The notes under the pieces are model-generated. The model had not been told where the DNA came from. It searched no databases and saw nothing but the letters and a program-made list of their open reading frames with translations. The translations under genes were made by a program, and so were the position numbers. Below, in pieces: positions 1 through 7,500 of a stretch of 11,570 nucleotides of DNA. The stretch's first letter is position 1. Every line of letters starts with the position of its first letter. Source of the DNA: Methanobacteriota archaeon (GTDB lineage: Archaea; Thermoplasmatota; Poseidoniia; Poseidoniales; Poseidoniaceae); contig JABGWN010000130.1 of NCBI GenBank assembly GCA_018645535.1, forward strand, positions 1 through 11,570, written 5' to 3'.

Positions 1-643
1 GTGCCAAACGTTCAGGAGTTCCCATGTCCCAAAACTTCGTATTATCCAAATATGCTGAGGCTTTCATTGACATTTCGGGATAGACTGTTTCTTCCCAACT
101 CCATTTCCCATCCCTACCATGTTCGAGGAGAACAGACTTCTCTACGATACTGGTTCCTGATTCATATCCATTGAATTCACTCGGTGGAGATTCACTCTTG
201 TCGTATTGAGCGATTTCCCCATCAATGTGTAGAAGATTCATCTCATCATGCTCAGTCGTTACAGTGAGGGTAAGCGGAGAGGATGTTTGTTCATGATGAG
301 CGACAAGTCCTCCATAATCAATTGGATGGAAATCATCGCCCCAGAGTAAGATAAATCGATTTTGAAGAAGGTGCCGAGCATTCCATAGCGCACCACCGGT
401 TCCAAGTGGCTCTGATTCTTGATGAAACGTAAGAGCCATTCCTTCATGACGGAAACCATCGAATTGCTCACCCAAGTGCCCTGTTAGAATCAGAGCCTCC
501 ATGCAACCTTGAGCAGTAGCCCAATCAAGAATATGAGTGAGAATAGGTTTTCCAGATACGTCAATAAGAGATTTTGGCATTTGTTTTGTCTGTTCACCGA
601 GACGAGTCCCCAATCCACCTGCTAAGATCACCACTTGTGGCAT
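1..643 (-). other. Nucleotidyltransferase (NTP_transferase, HddC/RmlA-like) domain of the fusion, truncated by window edge
   Basis: Residues 434-647 and onward. The domain opens with MPQVVILAGGLGTRL, the standard first strand and nucleotide-binding loop, and has PKSLIDVSGKPIL, the ILTGHLGEQ strand, PLGTGGALWNA, and WGDD in place of the usual GD metal/nucleotide motif. The order and wording fit the heptose/mannose/glucose-1-phosphate nucleotidyltransferase group (HddC, GMP-type). The last visible motif, FWDMGTPE, normally lies near the C-terminus of the catalytic domain, so most of the domain is in view. Whether another domain (hexapeptide repeats, kinase or phosphatase) follows cannot be seen. 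M434 has no Shine-Dalgarno in front, which argues against separate translation. Confidence 0.88.
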
Positions 644-1942
644 GCGGTGGGCTTTGACAATCTCTGAATACAAAACACCACTCTCTTTTAGAGTTCGTTC
701 TTTGGTTTCAAAGTCGACATGATAGAGGCCAAATCGTTGATCGTACCCTTCAGCCCACTCGAAATTATCCATGAGACTCCAATGATAAAATCCACGAATA
801 TCCATTCCATCAGCAATGGCTTCACCGGTTATCTGCAAGTGGCGTCGAACATGCTCAGGACGCATGTCATCATCATCATCTGCAACTCCGTTTTCAGTGA
901 CAATGATTGGTAGATTTAGACATGACACCATATCGAAAGCACGTCGTAAGCCCTCAGCATACATCGGGTATCTGAAATCAGTTCGTTCTTCCCATGGGCG
1001 AATCAAAGGATCGATATCGACTTTTGTCGGCATGAACGGAGTTGCAAGAAGATGGGTGTAGTAATTGACTCCAATGAAATCACTGCTTCCTTTTAATCCT
1101 GGAATCTTCTTTGAGCGAAGAGCAGAAGGTGCCTTGAATCGTCCTGTCATCAATCCTTTGATCCAACAAAGATTGAACATTCCATCGAGAAGTCGTGCTT
1201 GGAATCGGTGTAATGGATTCCAACGACGGTATGGGTCAAAGAGATTGATATTCTTTACCAATCCGATATGAGCACGCTTGCCATGTGTCATGGATTTCAG
1301 TGTTTGATAGCAACGTGCATGAGCTATCATGAGATTGGTTGAAACGATTCTTGTTTTCTTAAAAGAGCGTTCACCTGGTGGAAACTCTCCCAAGACATAT
1401 CCCATCGAAGCAAAAACTGCAGGTTCGTTGATGGTACACCACCAATCGACTCGATCACTCAACGCTTCGAACATTTTCACACAGAAGCGAACCCAATCAT
1501 CGACATTGTCTTCTTTCTCAAAGCCTCCTTTTTCATCCCACCAGAGAGGGTGTGTGAAGTGATGCAGAGTAGCCATAGGTTGGATGCCTTTTGCAAGAAG
1601 TTGGTCAACAAGGTCAGAATACCATTGAATTGCATCATCATCCCAGATTCCTTGTTGAGGTTCGATACGACTCCATTCTATTGAAAATCTGTAATGCGAA
1701 ACATTCAGATCTTTAATCAGTTGAATATCTTGTTCCTTTCGATTCCAATGATCACACGCTTCACCGCTAAGTTGACCACTTTTTGAACGTGGTTCAAATG
1801 CAGACCAGTTGTTGGTATTCCCGCCTTCGATTTGGTGAGAAGCAGTCGCAACACCCCACATGAAATCCGGTGGAAAAAGGTCTCCAGATAGAAGTTGAGT
1901 ATAGTCGACAGAGTCCCAATCACGGTGCTCTTCAATTCCCAT
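1..1942 (-). CDS. GH1 family beta-glycosidase fused to a sugar-1-phosphate nucleotidyltransferase (3' end outside window)
   Basis: Seen: one frame stays open from the ATG at 1942 to the left edge (647 codons, no stop), which a stop-bounded search would miss. Residues ~20-430 form a glycoside hydrolase family 1 barrel: QIEGG (Q37), an HHF motif (H128, the usual sugar-binding His), TINEP with acid/base E173, ITENG-type motif with nucleophile E350 (read as VTENG), and NFEWAEGY (E395, W396, E398). From M434 a nucleotidyltransferase begins at once: GGLGTRL (442-448), PKS (456-458), a PLGTGGA motif, the metal-binding-type WGDD (D536, D537), and near the edge a FWDMGTPE motif as in HddC/RmlA-like pyrophosphorylases. 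No signal peptide or membrane helix is seen, so it is probably cytoplasmic. Family knowledge: GH1 retains configuration on beta-glycosides or transfers sugars; the second domain makes NDP-sugars from sugar-1-phosphate and NTP. Sugar and nucleotide specificity cannot be read. Start: GGTG lies 5 nt before this ATG; a GTG at 1972, overlapping the upstream stop, is the alternative. The remaining C-terminus is unseen. Confidence 0.93.
   Translation of the reverse strand, partial: MGIEEHRDWDSVDYTQLLSGDLFPPDFMWGVATASHQIEGGNTNNWSAFEPRSKSGQLSGEACDHWNRKEQDIQLIKDLNVSHYRFSIEWSRIEPQQGIWDDDAIQWYSDLVDQLLAKGIQPMATLHHFTHPLWWDEKGGFEKEDNVDDWVRFCVKMFEALSDRVDWWCTINEPAVFASMGYVLGEFPPGERSFKKTRIVSTNLMIAHARCYQTLKSMTHGKRAHIGLVKNINLFDPYRRWNPLHRFQARLLDGMFNLCWIKGLMTGRFKAPSALRSKKIPGLKGSSDFIGVNYYTHLLATPFMPTKVDIDPLIRPWEERTDFRYPMYAEGLRRAFDMVSCLNLPIIVTENGVADDDDDMRPEHVRRHLQITGEAIADGMDIRGFYHWSLMDNFEWAEGYDQRFGLYHVDFETKERTLKESGVLYSEIVKAHRMPQVVILAGGLGTRLGEQTKQMPKSLIDVSGKPILTHILDWATAQGCMEALILTGHLGEQFDGFRHEGMALTFHQESEPLGTGGALWNARHLLQNRFILLWGDDFHPIDYGGLVAHHEQTSSPLTLTVTTEHDEMNLLHIDGEIAQYDKSESPPSEFNGYESGTSIVEKSVLLEHGRDGKWSWEETVYPEMSMKASAYLDNTKFWDMGTPERLA
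644..1885 (-). other. GH1 catalytic domain of the fusion protein
   Basis: Residues ~20-433. The domain is full length at the slightly short end of the family (usually about 450-480 residues) and runs from the FPPDFMWGVATASHQIEGG region to the terminal pattern WSLMDNFEWAEGY...RFGLYHVDF, then ESGVLYSEIV. Both catalytic glutamates (E173, E350) and the common glycone-binding residues (Q37, H128, N172, E398) are present, so the domain should be active. The HHFTHPLWW form of the His motif, followed by GGF, is closer to the HF-type seen in archaeal and transferase-like GH1 members than to the HWDLPQ type of classical bacterial beta-glucosidases. This is a family-level impression and not a substrate assignment. 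Confidence 0.9.
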
Positions 1943-1947
1943 ATAAA

Positions 1948-1951
1948 CACC
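1948..1951 (-). promoter_or_regulatory. Weak Shine-Dalgarno deciding the start of the GH1-NTase gene
   Basis: GGTG on the minus strand, 5 nt upstream of the ATG at 1942, matches the core of the archaeal anti-SD complement (GGAGGTGATC). The other in-frame candidate, GTG at 1972 in a GTGA overlap with the stop of the preceding gene, has no comparable motif and would add ten residues before the usual GH1 beginning. The ATG is therefore preferred, but only moderately; either choice keeps the gene tightly linked to its upstream neighbour. Confidence 0.5.
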
Positions 1952-1968
1952 ATCAAAGCGATAATTCT

Positions 1969-4566
1969 TCACTGGAGTCGAGACCAAGAACCATCGAATC
2001 CAACGTTCCATTGTTGTAATTCAGTGCTGGCATCAACGTACCACCCGGTTTCTCCTTGATTGGTTCCAGGCGCCGCTTGCATAACTCCAATTTGAGTTGC
2101 CTTAACTGCGAGTTCCCCTCTTAGAGTATCTTCGATGACAGGTGCAGATTCAACAGAAACTTGTGGCGAGACGGATTTAGATTCGACCTCTGCAGGAGCG
2201 ACCGATTCAGGAGATTCATTGTCTTCTTCATATTCTTCATCTTCCTCATCCTCATACTCCTCCTCGTATTCTTCCCATTCTTCTTCTTTAGAATTACCTC
2301 GACGAATCAAGACGATAAGAACAGCGAAAATCATCAGCAAGAAAATGAGACCAATTGACATAGCGGTATTTGTTGAACCAAGAGCACCTCCTAAAAGGAC
2401 GGATTCAACATCGTAAAATTGTTGTGAAATAAGACCTTGCCATGCGACTGTGCACGAGCGATCTGTTCCTGCTTCTTCGAGTTCGATTTCCCATGTATCA
2501 GATTTAACGTGACTGGCTTTTCCAGATGAACATGTGATACTGGTTTTGTCTGGAACAACTTCAACCCTATTTCCTTGACTGTCCTCTGCCCAAACCTTCA
2601 GCAAGGTGACTTCACCTTGGCTCAGAGATTCGTTACTCACCGAAGTTAGAACACGTACAGGCTCCCCTGGAAGAATTGTTAATGGAAGAATGATTGATGC
2701 ATTTCCTTGTTGAAGTTCAATTTCATATGCTCCAGAGATTACACCATCAAGTTGCCAATATCCCCGTCCGGTTGCAGATGGTTCGATTGAAACGAATCCA
2801 GACTCGAGCAATTGAAGGTCTTCTGCAGGAGCGACGTTTCCATGGACATCAACAATCTCTACGTAAAGATCGCTAGAGACACCTGCTGTAATTGTCATCA
2901 CATCACCAGCATCCGTGGCCAGCGTATTTTCCGAACCTGTGATTACATTGATACGAACTGCAGCAAAGACTCCATCTGCGTTTGCTCGTATCTCATGTTC
3001 GCCTATTTCTGTGGGATACCATTTACCACCTGACATGAGTAAATCAAGTGTTGAATCAACGCCATCTATGGTCCAATTAACAGCAACATATGGAATACTA
3101 TTCCCATATGAATCTGTGAAATCTGGGTCGAATTGCAAGAATGAATCTGCTGGAACTTCTGTTCCTGTTTCTGGTAAGATGATGAAAGCTAATCGACCTG
3201 CTTCAACCATTTCTTGATACTCACTTTGATGCAAAATACCAGTGAAATTGTCGAAATATGTTGCTGTGAATCGAATGCTCTCAGTGAGTTTAGGAGTGAA
3301 GGTAGCATAAGAGGAGAATATTTCAGATAATGATTGGTCATTACTTATTTTCGAAATATTACCATCGACTTGCCAAATATTTCCAAACGCATCGGTTGCT
3401 TCATGGACCAAAGCCACTTGTAAACCTGCACTTAATCGAGGCAGGCTTGGAACAAGTTGTGTGGAGACTGCAGCACCATGAACCACGGTGACTGTCTTTG
3501 ATGCAACAATGCCAGAATCAATGACTTCCATTGTCAATGAACCCTCTTTACCTGGAGTCCAATGAACTTCATCGCCTATTTGGGCCACAGCTCCGTTACC
3601 AACGGTCCAGTTACCGATTGGAACCGGAACTGGAGAAGTATAGCCAGATGAATCGGTACGGATTGCATCTAAACGATACACTTCTCCTGATTGGTAGGTT
3701 GTTTCGACGGGTATGATTTCAATTGATACGATTGCTGCATCGGCAGGAATAACCCGAATGGTACCATTGCCGTAAACAGAACCCGCACGCAGACTGATAT
3801 TCCAAAAACCTGGTGCCGATCCAAAGAAGTAACCTTGAGCAGTAATACTTCCATTTTCGGCAGTCCAAACTTTCGTTCCTGCCAATGTATCATTCATCTC
3901 TTGACCAAATGAATCTACCAGTTTAGGAGTGAGTTTGGCACCAAATCCGCTACGGATTACAACATTCTCCTCAAAGATAAATTCGAACGGATCTCCCGCT
4001 ATCGCTTCCATTGAGACTTGCTGTTCCATTTGATCAAAGCGGGCAACGACTTCATAATGACCAAGATTTGGAGGCGTCCATGACGGCTGCCCTTGTCCAA
4101 CATATTCTCCATCAACACTCCATACAACACCTTGTCCTGTTCGAGGATTACCATGTGAATCGAGGAGATTTGCTCGAAGTTGGAATGGTTGTTTGGCCTT
4201 CGGAGAAGTGGTGGTGTTGATCTCAATTGACTGACCCCAACCTGCTTCAACGGTCACAACGACAGTATCGTTGAATCCTGCATGTTCAGCTCGAATGGTA
4301 ACTTGACCTGCTGACCAAGGAAAGAACAGACCTCCGTCTTCAACTGTACCGTTCGTAGAAGACCACATGATTTCGCCTTCGACAACATTGTTCAATGCGT
4401 CGTAGATTGTGGCATCTAATTGCAAGACACCATCAGAAGAAATCGATGTTGAAGGCGTTGTGATCACGACTTGTGCAGCAGGACCTGCTGCAACAACTGG
4501 AAGACTCGTCAACGGAACGAACATCAACAGAATGCATAAGAGAAATGCAGACTGTTTCGAATTCAT
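1969..4566 (-). CDS. Secreted, membrane-anchored protein with eight Big-like (bacterial Ig-like) domains and acidic tail
   Basis: 865 residues; not assignable to a named gene. Seen: N-terminal signal peptide (residues 1 to ~27, hydrophobic core FLLCILLMFVPL, probable cleavage after PVVAA). Eight Ig-like repeats of about 85-90 residues follow, most with the DxxGN-type loop typical of Big/filamin folds (for example DSHGNP, DAFGNI, DSYGNS, DVHGNV, DSQGNR). The last repeat carries a cysteine pair (C679, C705), probably a disulfide. A membrane helix spans about 736-754, followed by Arg-Arg (positive-inside), so the repeats face outward and the tail inward. The tail has a Glu/Asp/Tyr run (761-782) and ends in a Trp/Tyr module (about 841-865). 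Many NxS/T sequons suggest N-glycosylation. No catalytic motif is seen; the likely role is structural or adhesive at the cell surface. It starts 8 nt after the upstream gene behind a strong SD, so co-translation is likely. It looks like a shortened paralogue of the upstream protein, lacking the DNRLRE half. Confidence 0.93.
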   Translation of the reverse strand: MNSKQSAFLLCILLMFVPLTSLPVVAAGPAAQVVITTPSTSISSDGVLQLDATIYDALNNVVEGEIMWSSTNGTVEDGGLFFPWSAGQVTIRAEHAGFNDTVVVTVEAGWGQSIEINTTTSPKAKQPFQLRANLLDSHGNPRTGQGVVWSVDGEYVGQGQPSWTPPNLGHYEVVARFDQMEQQVSMEAIAGDPFEFIFEENVVIRSGFGAKLTPKLVDSFGQEMNDTLAGTKVWTAENGSITAQGYFFGSAPGFWNISLRAGSVYGNGTIRVIPADAAIVSIEIIPVETTYQSGEVYRLDAIRTDSSGYTSPVPVPIGNWTVGNGAVAQIGDEVHWTPGKEGSLTMEVIDSGIVASKTVTVVHGAAVSTQLVPSLPRLSAGLQVALVHEATDAFGNIWQVDGNISKISNDQSLSEIFSSYATFTPKLTESIRFTATYFDNFTGILHQSEYQEMVEAGRLAFIILPETGTEVPADSFLQFDPDFTDSYGNSIPYVAVNWTIDGVDSTLDLLMSGGKWYPTEIGEHEIRANADGVFAAVRINVITGSENTLATDAGDVMTITAGVSSDLYVEIVDVHGNVAPAEDLQLLESGFVSIEPSATGRGYWQLDGVISGAYEIELQQGNASIILPLTILPGEPVRVLTSVSNESLSQGEVTLLKVWAEDSQGNRVEVVPDKTSITCSSGKASHVKSDTWEIELEEAGTDRSCTVAWQGLISQQFYDVESVLLGGALGSTNTAMSIGLIFLLMIFAVLIVLIRRGNSKEEEWEEYEEEYEDEEDEEYEEDNESPESVAPAEVESKSVSPQVSVESAPVIEDTLRGELAVKATQIGVMQAAPGTNQGETGWYVDASTELQQWNVGFDGSWSRLQ
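2221..2361 (-). other. Membrane helix and Glu-rich juxtamembrane run of the 865-residue protein
   Basis: 2305-2361 encodes the helix MSIGLIFLLMIFAVLIVLI, ending in Arg-Arg. 2221-2286 encodes a run of 22 residues made only of Glu, Asp, Tyr and one Trp. The GAA/GAG-rich DNA makes a purine tract on the minus strand that also leaves long open frames on the plus strand. Positive residues directly after the helix place the acidic run in the cytoplasm. Confidence 0.85.
2400..4485 (-). repeat. Array of eight Big-like domains in the 865-residue surface protein
   Basis: Protein-level repeats, too diverged to be obvious in the DNA. Each unit begins with a hydrophobic strand of the VSIEIIP type, has a DxxGN turn near residue 25-30, a WT/WS-containing strand (NWTVGNG, NWTIDG, MWSSTNG), and a late aromatic plus GxxxI pattern (WTPGKEG, YPTEIG). 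Repeat 5 is atypical, with no WT strand but a FTPKL motif. The extended rod this predicts would hold something away from the membrane or form part of a cell-surface matrix. Confidence 0.8.
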
Positions 4567-4570
4567 TCAA

Positions 4571-4576
4571 TCACCT
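4571..4576 (-). promoter_or_regulatory. Strong archaeal Shine-Dalgarno overlapping the stop codon of the upstream gene
   Basis: AGGTGA on the minus strand lies 4 nt before the ATG at 4566 and shares bases with the TAG stop (4577-4575) of the giant gene. It is a near-full match to the archaeal 16S 3' end complement. A ribosome ending the upstream gene stands on this site, so translational coupling and equal dosage of the two surface proteins are likely. It also settles the start of the 865-residue protein, which agrees with the signal peptide beginning there. Confidence 0.85.
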
Positions 4577-7500
4577 AATCTTCCCAGACAGACCAATCGG
4601 TTTGACCTGGTTCTCTAAAGTACCATGTCTCATCTTCATTTTGAGCCCATTCAGTTCCATCATCATCAACACGATGTTCAACCATCCAACTCGTATCTTC
4701 TTTTTCTTCGGCTTCGGGTGGAGAATCTGATGGGCCAAGACCGCTAGGTCCAGTGCCTGGCGCAGGACCGCTGGGGCCAGTTCCGGGTGCTGGACCGCTT
4801 GGACCAGTTCCCGGTGCAGGACCACTTGGGCCTCGAGCAGCTTGAGATGATTCTTCATCATCTTCGTCGTAGTCATCCCAGTCATCATCACCTCTTCCTG
4901 AACGCAGAGCCATGACCAAGAGAACAAGTAAAACAACAGCGATTAAACCAATCAGAACGGCTCCTACGTAATACAACGCCCCGCCTGCTGCAAAGAATCC
5001 ACCAAATGTTCCTGTCACTTCGATCTCAAGATTTTCACTAACTTGACCTGCTGTAACAGTAATCGTTTGAGGACCACTTTCGAGCATTGTTACACGCCAC
5101 TGACCTGGTCCGAGTTCCTTGACTGTTCCTCGCCCTGTTGAATCAACACGTGCACTGCTTGGGACAGGAATTGGATTGTAGAACATATCCTTTGCTTCAA
5201 CCGTGACATCAATCGATGCTTGTTGATCCACGGTTGTTGCAGACAAGACCACTTCAAGATAAGCCACAACCATCTGCGGTTGTATTGAAAGATCAAACGT
5301 ATTTGTTGCACCAGGTGTGGAGTAAACCATGACATGCTCACCAGCAACGGATGCTTGATACGTATAGGCTCCAATATCAGCACGTGGAACGATTCGAGAA
5401 GAGGTAGTTCCATCTTCAGTCCATTCAACGTCTTGGGAGAAAGTATTACCGTCGCTATCTGTACCAGTGATGACTATGTCAATCGATTCACCAGCATCTT
5501 CACTCAACGTATCGAGCGTGTGATCTAGCGAGACCGCAATACCATGGTAAACCGAGATGTCTACTTGCTTTGAGTAATTGAAACCATCAGCATTAACAAC
5601 GTATGCAGTTACTCTGTAGGATCCTACTGATGTTGCTTCCCAATGATAAGCGTCGGATTCAAACGTTGAGGTCATATCCATTACAGAGCCTGAAACCAAA
5701 TCTTCGAACAACCAAGTGAGTCTCGAGGCATCCAAAGGATTCAAATCTCCATCGCTAAGACTTACAGAGAAATCGAGGTATTGGTCTGCACTGATATTGT
5801 ATGCCGTTGAGGAATCACCTGTTGAAGCGATTGAACTCATGGTAAATATCTGCAACATACCCTCGGATACAGTCGCTGAAACAGATTCGCTAAACACAAC
5901 GCCTCCTGATGAATATTCTGCGTAGATCATGTAAGGAATTTCAGATGCCAACTGAGGCATGAATTCCGTCTCATCAGAGAGTGTGTAAAGAAGTACAGAC
6001 TGATCTGTCCAACTTGGATGAGCAATGGTCCAATTTACGTCAATTGTCCATCGGTTTCCTTTCGCATCAGTTGCCTTTGCTTTCACTTGCAATGTATCAT
6101 CTGCAGTCAAACTGTAGGATTGATCATTTGCATCTGCCGAATCTACAATCAATGCCATACCTGTCATTACACCTTTGGTAACGTTGACGGTAATGGATGT
6201 TGAAATCGTTTCGTATTGTGCTGTTATCACACGACCACCTAGACCAGTTGGAATCCACTGAACTGGGTGATTGAATGTGATATTTACTGCACCATCACTC
6301 ACAAACGTCCAGTTTGCTAAAGGCAAGGAAACAGGTAGCCTGTTTCCTTGAACATCTATTCTTGTTGTGTTCATGAAGATGACTTCATCAGCTGTTAAAT
6401 CCCATGCTGAAGGAACAATTTCAAGTGAATCCATTGCCCCATGCCCAGTTGTTATCGTGATTGAATCTGACAAACCAATTCCGGATGTCAGAGAGAATTG
6501 CCATGTACCCACTTGGTCAGCGAAATACATGTTGGTCGCTTCACTGTAGAGTCCATCGGTTACTGAGTAGGTCAATGCACCTGCTTGAGATAGAGGTATG
6601 ATATTTCCAAATTGGTCGTACAGTGTGGTCGTAATTTCACATTCAGTTCCTGCAAGAGTGATTCCTTCACATCCAGTTAAGACAACAACAGAAGGTGCTC
6701 CAAGTTCAACTTGAACATTTACAATCACAGTGATTGTTGTCCATGTGACGGATACTGTTTGGCCTCCAGTCGAATATGGTTGGAATACCGCACCAAATGT
6801 ACCGGTCATTGAACCATTGCTTGGGCTAAAGGAGATGCTTTCACCAGGGACAACATTGCCGAATTGATCGACAACATCGGCTGTTAATTCGAGTGTTTCG
6901 TCGGCAGTAATGGTCGCTGTAAGAGGAGTTACAATCAGATTAACAGGAGCGCCGGGAGTAACTGTTACTGTTTCATCAGCACATATGACACCAAAGCAGG
7001 CTGTAATTGTGTGGACTCCAGTTGTTGAAGGAGTGTATACACCAGTAGAAGCATCAATTTGACCGCTGGAAGAAGTCCAAACAATCGGGACTGCTGCAAC
7101 GAGTGAGTTGTAATCAAACGTTGAAGCACTGAATGTCACTGATGTATCTGCATCTGTAGTTGTCGCAGTTGGCGAAATAGTTACTGAATCAATGTCAGTG
7201 TAGTTCATTTGCATAAGTGGTCTTAGATTGCTGGTCGAATCACTGTTGTCTGCGAATTCAACTGTCATCCATCCTTGGTTAACGGTAGCGATGATGACCC
7301 ATCCATGCGTACCATCAATGAAGAGGGAACGATGTCCAAGACTCATCTGTACCCATTGATTGGTCGCTTGAGAATTACTAACGTAGAGTGTATCGAGTGG
7401 AGTCGAATCATAATCCACTCCGGGTTGAAGGCCAGGAGCACCCCAATTTGTAGCGCCGGTTCCGTTCCATGTTACCGAAGTTTCACCCCAGCCCGTTGTT

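Noticed and set aside
259..471. Minus-strand 70-residue frame
   Set aside because: It overlaps the nucleotidyltransferase domain in another frame; the domain motifs lie in the frame of the fusion protein.
620..660. Possible separate nucleotidyltransferase gene starting at the ATG at 643
   Set aside because: Codon-by-codon reading shows no stop between the domains and no SD before this ATG, so a single polypeptide is simpler; an internal start cannot be fully excluded.
1717..1956. Minus-strand 79-residue frame near the GH1 start
   Set aside because: It lies out of frame over the N-terminal GH1 motifs (QIEGG region), which read correctly from the ATG at 1942.
2135..2416. Plus-strand frame encoding a serine-rich 93-residue peptide
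   Set aside because: It is the antisense shadow of the GAA/GAG-rich acidic run and membrane helix of the 865-residue protein; poly-Ser arises from the reverse complement of Glu codons, and no SD or family resemblance is seen.
4740..4832. CRISPR-like or non-coding direct repeat
   Set aside because: The 27-bp units are contiguous without spacers and keep the reading frame and peptide of the giant protein.
4575..4980. Archaeosortase-type (PGF-CTERM) sorting signal
   Set aside because: The membrane helix is followed by about 110 residues, and no PGF or similar motif precedes it; this is a plain anchor with a cytoplasmic tail.
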